Part shown: one piece after another, positions 33,753-42,048 of the stretch | How the letters are laid out: every line of letters begins with the position of its first letter | Numbering within the stretch: position 1 is the first letter of the stretch | Origin: JAYQKL01 sp049890195 | Lineage (GTDB): Bacteria > Pseudomonadota > Alphaproteobacteria > RS24 | Length of the DNA stretch: 64,000 nucleotides | Reading direction: 5' to 3' | Assembly: GCA_049890195.1 (NCBI GenBank) | Contig: JBMHBY010000003.1 | Coordinates: 1 to 64,000 of the forward strand | Translations under genes and position numbers: made by a program | The notes under the pieces: generated by a model | Database searches by the model: none | The model's input: only the letters and a program-made list of their open reading frames with translations | What the model was told of the DNA's origin: nothing

Positions 33753-33773
33753 GCGTTTCCAACTGAAATCAAG

Positions 33774-33804
33774 AAGGCGCGCTCACCCGGGCGCGCCTTT
33801 TTTC
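33774..33804 (+). terminator. Rho-independent terminator after the barrel gene
   Basis: AAGGCGCGC (33774-33782) pairs with GCGCGCCTT (33791-33799) over an 8-base loop and runs into TTTTTT. It ends the secreted protein/barrel unit. Confidence 0.9.
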
Positions 33805-33852
33805 ATGGGTGAAAGCCGGCCTGTAATTGCTAATGCGTTGCAATCTTATAAC

Positions 33853-33867
33853 TTAGAAGAATTCTAA
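33853..33867. promoter_or_regulatory. Iron control element (Irr box) upstream of bacterioferritin
   Basis: TTAGAA-gaa-TTCTAA is a perfect dyad at 33853-33867, matching the core of the alphaproteobacterial iron control element (TTTAGAA-N3-TTCTAAA). Irr bound here would repress bacterioferritin when iron or heme is low. Confidence 0.82.
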
Positions 33868-33940
33868 AAAACTTGATTTTTCAAATCCCAAAGCCTATAC
33901 TTTTGATGAGACAAATTTCGTTTTGCCAAGGAGAAATACC

Positions 33941-34423
33941 ATGAAAGGTAATCCTGACATCATTAAGCAACTCAACATCATTTTGAAAAATGAGCTGACC
34001 GCCATCAATCAATACTTCCTGCACGCCCGCATGCTGAAGGATTGGGGGTTCGAGGCGCTTGGGAAAAAAATATATGATGAAAGCATTGGCGAAATGAACC
34101 ATGCCGACATGATCATCAACCGCATTTTGATGCTGGAGGGTCTGCCCAACCTTCAGGATCTGGGCCTGTTGAAAATCGGCCAGAACGTCGAGGAAATGTT
34201 CGAAGCTGACCTGTCGGTTGAAATGTTGAACCAGTCCTGTCTAAAAGAGGCGATTGCGCTGTGCGAAGCCGACCGGGATTACATCACCCGCGAGATTTTT
34301 GAGAAAATCCTCGATGATACGGAAGAGCACATTGACTGGATTGAAACCCAGCAAAGCTTGATTGAGAAAACCGGATTGCAGAATTATCTGCAGGAACAAA
34401 TCGGTACGGGAGACGGCGCTTAG
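33941..34423 (+). CDS. bfr: Bacterioferritin
   Basis: A 160-residue four-helix iron-storage protein. The ferroxidase ligands E18 (LKNELTAINQY), E51 and H54 (GEMNHAD), E94 and E127/H130 (DDTEEHIDW) are in place, and M52 would bind the inter-subunit heme. It forms a 24-mer that oxidises and stores iron. AAGGAG lies 8 bases before ATG 33941. It faces the ferredoxin gene bfd tail to tail with 6 bases between, and an Irr box lies upstream. Confidence 0.96.
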   Translation: MKGNPDIIKQLNIILKNELTAINQYFLHARMLKDWGFEALGKKIYDESIGEMNHADMIINRILMLEGLPNLQDLGLLKIGQNVEEMFEADLSVEMLNQSCLKEAIALCEADRDYITREIFEKILDDTEEHIDWIETQQSLIEKTGLQNYLQEQIGTGDGA

Positions 34424-34429
34424 GGCTGA

Positions 34430-34612
34430 TTATTCCGCCGGGTAGGTTTCCGATGGGGACGCCTTGAGCATCTCCCACATCCGTTCCATGCAGCGTCCGC
34501 ATTGCGGCTCGTGGCCGCATTCAGCATATATGTCCAACGGCGATTTGCAGCCACGGCTTATGGCCTGACTGACCTGTTGATCATTGATGGCATTGCAAAT
34601 GCAAACGTACAT
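34430..34612 (-). CDS. bfd: Bacterioferritin-associated ferredoxin
   Basis: A 60-residue [2Fe-2S] protein with the Bfd ligand set C4-x-C6 (MYVCICNAIND) and C38-x2-C41 (PQCGRCM). It reduces the heme of bacterioferritin to release stored iron. A Fur box lies just upstream, so it would be made when iron is scarce, while bfr itself carries an Irr box. The two genes are convergent neighbours. Confidence 0.95.
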   Translation of the reverse strand: MYVCICNAINDQQVSQAISRGCKSPLDIYAECGHEPQCGRCMERMWEMLKASPSETYPAE

Positions 34613-34626
34613 TATGCGCTCCTGGT

Positions 34627-34645
34627 GCGAATGATTATCATTTAC
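34627..34645. promoter_or_regulatory. Fur box upstream of bfd
   Basis: GCGAATGATTATCATTTAC matches about 15 of 19 positions of the Fur consensus, with the central ATGATTATCATT complete. It lies 15 bases before the bfd start. Confidence 0.8.
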
Positions 34646-34693
34646 ACCAGAATAACAGGCTGTTCAAGTGAAAAAACATGCCGGACTGCGGTG

Positions 34694-36139
34694 TCACCCC
34701 AGATTCATGATGACGTTCTTGACCTGGGTATATTGTTTCAGGGCCATCATGCCCTTTTCACGGCCAATCCCGCTTTTTTTATACCCGCCAAGCGGGTGTT
34801 CGATGCTTGGCTCCAGATAATAATTCACATAAATCTGGCCGGCCTGCACCTGTGCCGCCACGCGATGCGCGCGACCGAGATTTTCAGTGAATATGCCGGC
34901 CGCCAGCCCGTATTGGATGTCATTGGCAATGGCGACCGCCTCTGCCTCATCGACAAACGGGATCAACACGCCGACAGGACCGAAAATCTCCTCTTGGGCG
35001 ATCCGCATGGCATTGCTGACATCTCCGTAAAGGGTCGGCTGGATGTAAAAGCCTTTCTCCAAACCCGTGCCGGTCGCTTTGCCGCCACCGGTCAAAAGGG
35101 TTGCCCCGTCCTGTTCGGCAACCGCAAAATAATCCAGCACTTTACGGTACTGCATTTCATTGGCGATCGGGCCCAGCGTCGGCAAATCATTGTCTATGCC
35201 GACCGGCATGGCCTCAAATGCCGCCGTCAATTTGGCACTGACCTCATCGTAAATTGATTTTTGTATCAGGATGCGTGTGCCGGCCAAACAGACCTGCCCG
35301 CTATTGCCAAGGCAACCGGCCACAATCGAGGGCAGCACCTTATCAAGATCAGCATCCTCAAACACAATGGACGGGGATTTGCCGCCCAGCTCCAGCGTCA
35401 CCGGCATGATTTTGTCTGCAGCGACACCGGCAATCTCCTGACCGGTGGGAATTGAGCCTGTAAAGGCGACTTTCGCCACTGCGGGGCTGGACACCAGAGG
35501 CGGGCCAACCTCAGCGCCCAAGCCGGTGATGACATTGTAAACCCCATGCGGGAGGCCGGCTTTGACGGCGAGTTCGGCAAACTCCAGTGCCGTGACCGAC
35601 GTCATTTCACTGGGTTTGTGAACGACAACATTGCCGGCGGCAAGGGCCGGTGCCGTGGATCGTGCAGCCTGGTTCAAAGGCAGGTTCCACGGCGTGATGA
35701 CCCCCACCACACCATAGGGCTCATGGGTCGTGTAGCTGTGCTGCGCCGGCCCGACCTGAATGGTGTCCCCGTGTATGCTCGGCGCCAGCCCGCCATAGAA
35801 CTGGAAATAATTGGCGGCGCCGAGTATCGGCCCAAGGGCGGCGGCGGCGGGCTGCCCCATCTCAATCGATTCAAGTCTGGCAAACCGCGCCGCCTCGGCC
35901 TCCAGGGCGCGGCCGACGCTGATCAGGATTTTCCCCCGTTCCAGCGGACGCATCTGCGCCCATTCATCATAGGCGTTGCGGGCCGCTTCAACCGCGGCGT
36001 CCACATCAGAGGCCGTCCCCTTTGCAATGCGCGCCGCAACGGATTGATCACAGGGGTTGATCGAGACAATATGGTCTTGACCGGCCGGGTCGCAAAATGC
36101 GCCGCCGATAAAATGACCATAATGATTTGCTTGATCCAC
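34694..36139 (-). CDS. NAD(P)-dependent aldehyde dehydrogenase
   Basis: A 482-residue ALDH that oxidises an aldehyde to an acid. It shows TPWNLPLNQAARSTAPALAAGN, VAFTGSIPTGQEI for cofactor binding, catalytic Glu in TLELGGKSPSIV and nucleophile Cys in GNSGQVCLAGTRI. A longer frame starts at GTG 36163, but AGGGAG sits six bases before GTG 36139, which is preferred. It is followed on the other side by bfd's promoter region and preceded by an HCCA-isomerase gene on the same strand after about 120 bases. Substrate unknown. Confidence 0.92.
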   Translation of the reverse strand: MDQANHYGHFIGGAFCDPAGQDHIVSINPCDQSVAARIAKGTASDVDAAVEAARNAYDEWAQMRPLERGKILISVGRALEAEAARFARLESIEMGQPAAAALGPILGAANYFQFYGGLAPSIHGDTIQVGPAQHSYTTHEPYGVVGVITPWNLPLNQAARSTAPALAAGNVVVHKPSEMTSVTALEFAELAVKAGLPHGVYNVITGLGAEVGPPLVSSPAVAKVAFTGSIPTGQEIAGVAADKIMPVTLELGGKSPSIVFEDADLDKVLPSIVAGCLGNSGQVCLAGTRILIQKSIYDEVSAKLTAAFEAMPVGIDNDLPTLGPIANEMQYRKVLDYFAVAEQDGATLLTGGGKATGTGLEKGFYIQPTLYGDVSNAMRIAQEEIFGPVGVLIPFVDEAEAVAIANDIQYGLAAGIFTENLGRAHRVAAQVQAGQIYVNYYLEPSIEHPLGGYKKSGIGREKGMMALKQYTQVKNVIMNLG

Positions 36140-36261
36140 TGCCATCTCCCTGACTAACGGCACCCCGTCAAAGCACAGACGCCGTGCTCAGACTATCACA
36201 ATCACGCAGCCGGGGAGACATTTTCCAGGCTCTACGGCATGCCGGATAAACGGCCGGCATA

Positions 36262-36867
36262 TCAGCTGATGCTGATTTCATCCTCAATGTCGCGCAACCG
36301 ATCTTTGCCGAAAAACATTTCGTCACCGACAAAAAAGGTCGGCAGGCCGAACAGCTTGCGGTTGACCGCCTCTTCCGTATTCTTGATCAGGCGTTCCTTG
36401 ACCTCCGGCTGCTGCGCCTGCTCCACCAATGCCGCCCCGTCAAGGCCGGCATCCGTCAGCGCCTTCGCGGCAATATCGGGTTCATCCATTTTCAGCCCCT
36501 GCTCCCAGATCGCCTTTTCGGTGACGCCAATAAAGCCGGCCAGGTCGCCGCTCATCTCCACCGCACAGGCCATGCGCATCAGCATCAGCGTGTTGAGCGG
36601 GAAATGCGGATTCAGCTTATAATCATGAAGGCCGTGTTTTCTGGCAAAACGGTCGATCTCCATCATGTCATAATCAAGACGCGGCTGCACATTGGCGAAA
36701 GTCAGCCATGGTGCCTGATTGCCGGTGGCCTTGAAAATGCCCCCGAGCAGACACGGGCGATACACCAATTCAGCACCGTGCTCGGCACAAACACCGGGCA
36801 AAACCTGGTTGGCGAGATAGCTGTTCGGGCTGCCGAAATCGTAATAAAATTCAACTTGTTTGGTCAT
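36262..36867 (-). CDS. 2-hydroxychromene-2-carboxylate isomerase (DsbA/kappa-GST fold)
   Basis: A 201-residue protein of the HCCA isomerase family. VEFYYDFGSPNSYLANQVLPG at the N terminus contains the catalytic Ser that replaces the DsbA Cys; KLFGLPTFFVGDEMFFGKDRLRDIE is the conserved C-terminal block. The known enzyme acts with glutathione in naphthalene and polycyclic aromatic breakdown (NahD). It lies 18 bases after the nitronate monooxygenase gene on the same strand. The real substrate here may differ. Confidence 0.9.
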   Translation of the reverse strand: MTKQVEFYYDFGSPNSYLANQVLPGVCAEHGAELVYRPCLLGGIFKATGNQAPWLTFANVQPRLDYDMMEIDRFARKHGLHDYKLNPHFPLNTLMLMRMACAVEMSGDLAGFIGVTEKAIWEQGLKMDEPDIAAKALTDAGLDGAALVEQAQQPEVKERLIKNTEEAVNRKLFGLPTFFVGDEMFFGKDRLRDIEDEISIS

Positions 36868-36885
36868 GGTTTCCCCTCCGTTTGC

Positions 36886-37866
36886 CTAAGATGCCTTGGA
36901 AAAGCCGACGAGACGGGCATTGATGATCTCGTCCGCCTCTTTCATGATGCCGTTGATCAGATCCGCGCAGGTCGGAATATCATGGATAAGGCCGGCGACC
37001 ATGCCACAGCTCCACGCACCGGCATCCATGTCCCCCTCCTGCATAATGCGCGGGTAAACGCCGGCAACCTCTTCAATAATGTCCTCAAACTTAAGATCAG
37101 AACCGAGTGCACGCTCCTTCTCAAGCAGACGTTCAACGGCCTCATTGGTCATCACCCGCTCCGTGTTGCGCAAGGGGCGCATCACCAGCCGCGTGTCGAG
37201 TTCACTGGCCGCGACAATCGCCTGCTTGACGTTCTCATGGACCGGCGCCTCCTTGGTTGCAATGAACCGCGTGCCCATGTTCATGCCCTGCGCGCCCATG
37301 GACAGCGCTGCAACCAGGGAGCGGGCATCGGCCATGCCGCCGGAGGCGACAAACGGGATGTCCAGCTCATCAGCGGCACGGGGCAGCAAAATCATGTTGG
37401 GAATGTCATCTTCCCCGGGGTGTCCGCCACACTCAAAACCGTCTACGGAAACCGCATCACAGCCAATATCCTGCGCCTTCAGGGAATGGCGGACGGATGT
37501 GCATTTATGGATCACCTTGATACCGGCGTCCTTGAGATGCGGCAGCACTTCAGATGGGTTGCGTCCGGCGGTCTCAACAACCTTGACGCCGCCGTCTATG
37601 ATTGCCTTGACGATGGCCGGATAGTCCGGCGGGGTCAGGGTCGGCAGAAACGTGATGTTGACGCCGAACGGTTTGTCAGTCATGTCGCGGCAACGCGCAA
37701 TTTCATTGGCAAGGGCTTCCGGCGAGGGCTGGGTCAACGCCGTAATGATGCCCAAACCGCCGGCATTGGACACCGCTGCCGCCATTTCGGCCAGTCCGAC
37801 ATAATGCATGCCGCCCTGGATAATCGGATGCTCAATGCCGAACATTTCAGTGATTTCAGTTTTCAT
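36886..37866 (-). CDS. Nitronate monooxygenase family flavoprotein
   Basis: A 326-residue FMN TIM-barrel protein. HPIIQGGMHYVGLAEMAAAVSNAGGLG at the N terminus, VDGFECGGHPGEDD with the catalytic-type His, and PFVASGGMADARSLVAALSMGAQGMNMGTRF for phosphate binding are all typical. Family members oxidise alkyl nitronates, but many act as unrelated flavin oxidoreductases or enoyl reductases. It is in an operon with the HCCA isomerase and possibly with the DUF2855 gene upstream (54-base gap). Confidence 0.9.
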   Translation of the reverse strand: MKTEITEMFGIEHPIIQGGMHYVGLAEMAAAVSNAGGLGIITALTQPSPEALANEIARCRDMTDKPFGVNITFLPTLTPPDYPAIVKAIIDGGVKVVETAGRNPSEVLPHLKDAGIKVIHKCTSVRHSLKAQDIGCDAVSVDGFECGGHPGEDDIPNMILLPRAADELDIPFVASGGMADARSLVAALSMGAQGMNMGTRFIATKEAPVHENVKQAIVAASELDTRLVMRPLRNTERVMTNEAVERLLEKERALGSDLKFEDIIEEVAGVYPRIMQEGDMDAGAWSCGMVAGLIHDIPTCADLINGIMKEADEIINARLVGFSKAS

Positions 37867-37920
37867 AATCTTCCCCTTATGCGTTGGAACTCCCGGCGGC
37901 TGTGACGACCATCCACCGGA

Positions 37921-39009
37921 TTACTTTAATGTGACCATATGCCCCTGCGACGGATCAATGCCGTTGGCCAAGGCTTTTTCAAACAGCGCGACCAATGCAT
38001 CTGTGCCGGAATTGTCCCGCACTTCCAGTCCGCTGCCCAAGTCAGACAGGAACCGCTCCATAGCGACACCAATCCGGCTTTGCAGACCGTCCGCCCCCCA
38101 TTGCTTGACCATCTCCTGTGCATAGGCGGGTGCAAAAAACACTTTTGGCTTGGGGCCGGGCAAATCCGGATCCAATGAACCCCCGGCGTCCCAATGGGTG
38201 ATGCCGACCATACAGGAGTCCTGTAGCCGATCCCCAAAATGTTTGTGCAGGCGTGACACCAGCCCGGCATTTCCGGCCATGTCGATGAAATTGACGGACG
38301 GCACATCCAGACCCTCCAGGTCTTCATAAGCGACCGTCTGGTCATAAAAACCCAAAGTTTCGACAAAACTGCAATTTGCGGGGCTGGTCAGGCCAATAAC
38401 CTGAATGCCGTCGCGCTTGGAAAGAAGCTGGGCCGTTCCCATGGCGGTTTTGCTGGAGGCACTGGAAAGCACGACAGCTTCGGCACTGAAAAAATCGTTT
38501 TCCGCCTGGAATGTGTCGAGCAGGAAAGAGGTTGAGAACAGAGGCCGGAACAGGGCAATCAAAGCCTCCTTGTCCGGGCTGTAAGACGGGTCAGCATGGG
38601 TGAACACATATTGATTGTAAATCGGGGCGCGTTCACTGCGGTGCGCCGCCACATCCATGAAGGATTGCGCCGTCACCCGGCCCGGCTCAACAATCAGATG
38701 CGTGGCCATGGGCAGATAACCATATACGCGCTGGCCGACCTCCACCCCCTCACACTGCGAAGCCATCACATCAGCAAACCCCCAAACCGGAATCCGGCCC
38801 CAACCGTCCTCAGCCGGAAAGAAATCCCAATAGCCGAATATGTCGGCGGACATGGCATAGGTCACATTGTTTGCAGTCAGGGCAAAATGGGCAATTTCCA
38901 GCAAAACCTGTCCCGGCGCCAAGGCGGCGGCATCCAGTTTCTCATCTGCAAAGCGATGCGCTGTCACATCATTCTTTTTCACTTCAAATGTACGGCAGGA
39001 AATTGTCAT
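37921..39009 (-). CDS. DUF2855 family, MDR-like protein
   Basis: A 362-residue protein. GQVLLEIAHFALTANNVTYA resembles the N-terminal domain of medium-chain dehydrogenases, and VVLSSASSKTAMGTAQLLSKRDGIQVIGLTS their Rossmann domain, but the zinc ligands are absent. This fits DUF2855. The frame continues upstream to 39165, but ATG 39009 overlaps the stop of the DUF1330 gene by four bases (ATGA), which fixes the start. The reaction is unknown; an NADPH-dependent reductase is plausible. Confidence 0.8.
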   Translation of the reverse strand: MTISCRTFEVKKNDVTAHRFADEKLDAAALAPGQVLLEIAHFALTANNVTYAMSADIFGYWDFFPAEDGWGRIPVWGFADVMASQCEGVEVGQRVYGYLPMATHLIVEPGRVTAQSFMDVAAHRSERAPIYNQYVFTHADPSYSPDKEALIALFRPLFSTSFLLDTFQAENDFFSAEAVVLSSASSKTAMGTAQLLSKRDGIQVIGLTSPANCSFVETLGFYDQTVAYEDLEGLDVPSVNFIDMAGNAGLVSRLHKHFGDRLQDSCMVGITHWDAGGSLDPDLPGPKPKVFFAPAYAQEMVKQWGADGLQSRIGVAMERFLSDLGSGLEVRDNSGTDALVALFEKALANGIDPSQGHMVTLK

Positions 39010-39308
39010 GAAACTTGGTCCTCCAATCCGTTCACCATAATCACATTGCCGGTGCTGGCGGCGAGCCTGTCCTTGGCGATTTCCTGATAGGCCGGAGACG
39101 TCATCCACGCCATTGCCGACTGCTTGGACGGGAATTCGATCAAAACGCAACGGGTTGCCGTCCACTCCCCCTGCAGCAGGGTCGGCGCTTCGTCCACGCT
39201 CAACAGCCGTCCGTCAAACTGCTCAAACACGTCCATAAACCCATCCTCATATTTTGAGTAAAGTTCACGGTCGTGGATTGCGAATTGCGCAATTATGTAA
39301 ATGCTCAT
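39006..39308 (-). CDS. DUF1330 / dimeric ferredoxin-like protein
   Basis: A 100-residue protein. SIYIIAQFAIHDRELYSKY, then LLSVDEAPTLLQGEWTATRCVLIEFPSKQSAMAWMTSPAYQEI matches DUF1330, a dimeric alpha/beta-barrel family. Its members are small enzymes or binding proteins of unknown role. ATG 39308 gives the family length. It is translationally coupled to the DUF2855 gene and is the first gene of the leftward operon 39308-36262. A divergent SDR gene starts at 39482. Confidence 0.82.
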   Translation of the reverse strand: MSIYIIAQFAIHDRELYSKYEDGFMDVFEQFDGRLLSVDEAPTLLQGEWTATRCVLIEFPSKQSAMAWMTSPAYQEIAKDRLAASTGNVIMVNGLEDQVS

Positions 39309-39481
39309 GATTTTACCCCCGAAATATCTTACAAAGCTAACCAACAGGGAACAACACAAAAAAGCCCTGAAACCACCCCGCTGGCAGGGTTGACAAACAA
39401 CGTCGGACTCATAATCATTGAAAGCTCAGGGGACAGGGTTTTCAAACCTTGAGCGTTTCATCAAAAACGGGAGATGGAGAA

Positions 39482-40255
39482 ATGTCGGACAGTCTTTTCC
39501 CACAGGGGGCGACACTTATTTTTGGCGCAACAGGCGGCATAGGGCAGTTTGTCACCAAGGAATTCGCCAAAGCCGGAAGTGACATCGCGATTATGTGGCG
39601 TTCACGGGAGGAAACCGCCCAAAACCTTGCCAAGGACATTGAGGCTTGCGGGCAAAAAGCCACGCTCCACCAATGTGATGTGAAGGATACCGCCGCGTTG
39701 GAAAAAGCGGTCATGGAAGCGATTGAGGCGCATGGCCGCATTCACACAATGGTCTGGGGGGCCGGGCCGCTTGTGGAACAGGTGCTGATTTCCGAGTCGA
39801 CCCGCGAGCAGTGGCGCAATGCCGTTGATACCGAGGTCCACGGCTTTTTTGATGCCTGCAAAACCCTGTTGCCGCATCTGAAGGAACAGGGCGGCGGCTC
39901 GATTGTGCATCTCGGCTCCGCCGGTGAAAACAGTTTCCCCGAACGCGATTACCTGTCGGTCTCGCCCAAAGCCGCCAATGAAAGCCTGATCAAGGGCATC
40001 GCCCGCGAAGAGGGCAGGTTCAATATCCGCGCCAACAGCGTGCTGGTCGGGGTCATTGAGGCCGGCATGTTCCTGGAACTGAGCGAACAGGGCGTTTTCG
40101 ATGATGTCTGGGTCGAGGAGGTTCAAAAGGGTCTGGCCCTGAAACGATGGGGGCAACCGGAGGAAATCGGCCACGCAGCTGTTTTTCTCGCCTCCAACAA
40201 GGCGCAATATGTCACCGGCCAGCAGATTTCTGTCGCCGGCGGCTATGGCCTTTAG
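39482..40255 (+). CDS. SDR family oxidoreductase with atypical active site
   Basis: A 257-residue Rossmann protein: FGATGGIG nucleotide-binding motif near residue 15, MVWGAGP in place of NNAG, HLGSAGE for the serine strand and the C-terminal YVTGQQISVAGGYGL. Instead of YxxxK it reads DYLSVSPKAANESL, so Tyr and Lys are six apart, close to but not equal to the enoyl-reductase (FabI) spacing. GGGAGATGGAG precedes ATG 39482. A SRPBCC protein gene follows after nine bases, so the two are an operon. Confidence 0.85.
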   Translation: MSDSLFPQGATLIFGATGGIGQFVTKEFAKAGSDIAIMWRSREETAQNLAKDIEACGQKATLHQCDVKDTAALEKAVMEAIEAHGRIHTMVWGAGPLVEQVLISESTREQWRNAVDTEVHGFFDACKTLLPHLKEQGGGSIVHLGSAGENSFPERDYLSVSPKAANESLIKGIAREEGRFNIRANSVLVGVIEAGMFLELSEQGVFDDVWVEEVQKGLALKRWGQPEEIGHAAVFLASNKAQYVTGQQISVAGGYGL

Positions 40256-40264
40256 GCGCCGGCC

Positions 40265-40711
40265 ATGGCCTCGATTTCCGTCATTGACGACGCCTATATC
40301 CATGCCGCACCGCCGGCTGTTTACGCCGTCATCACCGATTACGCCAGAATGAACAGCTGGTTTGCACAATGCGCCTGTACGGTGGAGGGGGACAGCCCCG
40401 TGCACGAAGGCACTCTGGTGCGCCACGCGGTCGGGGAAAAGCGCGTGCTGACCCGCTTCACGCGGCGGATTGACAAAATGCTTCAAAATGAACGGATTGA
40501 GGAAAGCTATATTGACGGGGATCTGATCGGCACCGGCGTCTGGACGTTCACGCCTGAGGGGGAAGGAACCCGCGTCGCTTTTGACTGCCGCGTGAAAGGC
40601 AACAGCCTGATGTCAAATTTCGGGCTTTGGTTGACCGGCTCCAGAATGCACAGCAAATTCTACCAGGACATGTTCACGGACCTGAACGCCCATCTGTCCA
40701 AACAGGGCTGA
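40265..40711 (+). CDS. SRPBCC (START-like) family protein
   Basis: A 148-residue helix-grip protein. ISVIDDAYIHAAPPAVYAVITDYARMNSWF at the N terminus and GVWTFTPEGEGTRVAFDCRVKG in the middle, with a long C-terminal helix, match polyketide cyclase/dehydrase-like SRPBCC proteins. These bind or cyclise hydrophobic ligands in a central cavity. Its coupling to the SDR suggests a shared substrate. It is convergent with the DUF1214-like gene, six bases apart. Confidence 0.82.
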   Translation: MASISVIDDAYIHAAPPAVYAVITDYARMNSWFAQCACTVEGDSPVHEGTLVRHAVGEKRVLTRFTRRIDKMLQNERIEESYIDGDLIGTGVWTFTPEGEGTRVAFDCRVKGNSLMSNFGLWLTGSRMHSKFYQDMFTDLNAHLSKQG

Positions 40712-40716
40712 CGATT

Positions 40717-42039
40717 TCAACGCATATCGGTCGGGTTCAGCCGGCGATTATAGGCGGCGCGGCGCGCCCGCAACTGCGCAACGCGGCTTTTGGGTTTCAT
40801 CACAGGGTGGCCCTCCGGCAGATGGTCCCGTAATTCCGACAAAGGCACCCGTTTAACCGAGGTCTTTGGAACTGGGCCGTCAGGCGACTGCCATCTGGTG
40901 AAAACACCGCCCCGAGGGTGACCACTGGCGTCCAGCCAGTTCGGAACGCCGGGGTCAGTCATGGCGATGACATAACGGTAAACACCGTCAGCATCCAAAT
41001 GGGCTTGGGCGTTGTTATAGGAGACCAGGCGCGACCCATAATCCAACGACTCGCCCCAAAGGTTTCCCAACTGGATATTGCTGTAAACGACGTCCAACTG
41101 CGGAATTTCCAGAATGACCGCTTCGTCCTCATCAACCTGATACTGCATGGTCGCCGTGAAATTGGTCGGGAAGCCGCCATCCTCATTTCCGGAGCGCTTG
41201 GCGCCTGTCTCCAGCCTGTTGACCGGTGCATTGGCAATCACGTCCCGCCAGATCTGCATCTGGTTGCGGACCACCATGCCGTAGCCAAGACCGCGCTTGG
41301 ACATCATCTCCATGTCAAAAATGCGCGGGTATTCAGGTGTATCGGGTGTCGGGGACAACACCTCCACCCGCAGGCTGGCCTCGACCGAGGTCAGCCAGTC
41401 TGTGTTCAGCTGCCGGATCAGGAGCTGCGCCCCCCCATCAGCCATAATCGGCATGAAGTTCGGGTGATTGTCGGGGTTTTCCGCAGCCAGAAGAATCTCA
41501 AAATCGCCGTTTTCATCAAGAACCAGACCACCGGACTCCAATGTTCCGCCGGCATTGAAGCCGCCCGGTCCGATATTCATGACCTGAAAGGTGATGTAGG
41601 CGACCGTGCCCCGATTGCCGGCGACCTTGTAGGCATAGCGTCCGGAAAGCGGATACACCATATTGTAGGTCGTGTCGGGGTTGTCAAAGCCGTATTTGCA
41701 CAGCCGCGACGGACAGCGCGAAATGATTGGTGCCTGCGGCCCATGGTCGGCCAGAAACAGATTGTTGAGCATCTCAATCCGCCGCAGCGCATAGCGGTAT
41801 CCGGTGGCCCGGTCGACACTGCCCGGCTCGGTCTGTTCTTCAACATAAGCGCCAGCCGCCCCCAACGCCGCCACCACTGAGTCATAGCCAACCCCTTCAT
41901 CCAGACGCGTCGCCGTCGAAACCAAAAGCCCGGGCAGGCTGTTCAAAGACAACACCAACACCAGCACCAAAACCAAAAGAACGGATTTCAGGCGATGGGC
42001 GTATAACCGGTCATAAATGTTCTGCAAACTGTCTTTCAT
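40717..42039 (-). CDS. Membrane-anchored DUF1214-like protein
   Basis: A 440-residue protein. A single N-terminal membrane anchor (residues 18-36, with LVLVLVLVLSL) is followed by a large extracytoplasmic domain. YNMVYPLSGRYAYKVAGNRGTVAYITFQVM, and later QLGNLWGESLDYGSRLVSYNNAQAHLDADGVYRYVI with PNWLDASGHPRGGVFTRWQ, resemble DUF1214. Function is unknown. It is the last gene of the leftward operon that starts at 45980 and follows the DUF3604 gene by nine bases, so both probably act in the periplasm on the same compound. Confidence 0.6.
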   Translation of the reverse strand: MKDSLQNIYDRLYAHRLKSVLLVLVLVLVLSLNSLPGLLVSTATRLDEGVGYDSVVAALGAAGAYVEEQTEPGSVDRATGYRYALRRIEMLNNLFLADHGPQAPIISRCPSRLCKYGFDNPDTTYNMVYPLSGRYAYKVAGNRGTVAYITFQVMNIGPGGFNAGGTLESGGLVLDENGDFEILLAAENPDNHPNFMPIMADGGAQLLIRQLNTDWLTSVEASLRVEVLSPTPDTPEYPRIFDMEMMSKRGLGYGMVVRNQMQIWRDVIANAPVNRLETGAKRSGNEDGGFPTNFTATMQYQVDEDEAVILEIPQLDVVYSNIQLGNLWGESLDYGSRLVSYNNAQAHLDADGVYRYVIAMTDPGVPNWLDASGHPRGGVFTRWQSPDGPVPKTSVKRVPLSELRDHLPEGHPVMKPKSRVAQLRARRAAYNRRLNPTDMR

Positions 42040-42048
42040 GAAAACCCT

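Noticed and set aside
36235..36258. ATGCCGG/CCGGCAT hairpin after the HCCA isomerase gene as a terminator
   Set aside because: The stem is only seven pairs and no T-run follows in the direction of transcription.
36604..37905. 433-codon open frame on the plus strand
   Set aside because: Antisense to the nitronate monooxygenase and HCCA isomerase genes; no domain motifs.
39390..39417. TTGACA followed by CATAAT/TAATCA as a sigma-70 promoter for the SDR at 39482
   Set aside because: The -35 is perfect, but spacing to the best -10 is only 14 bases, or 16 with a poor hexamer; not strong enough to list.
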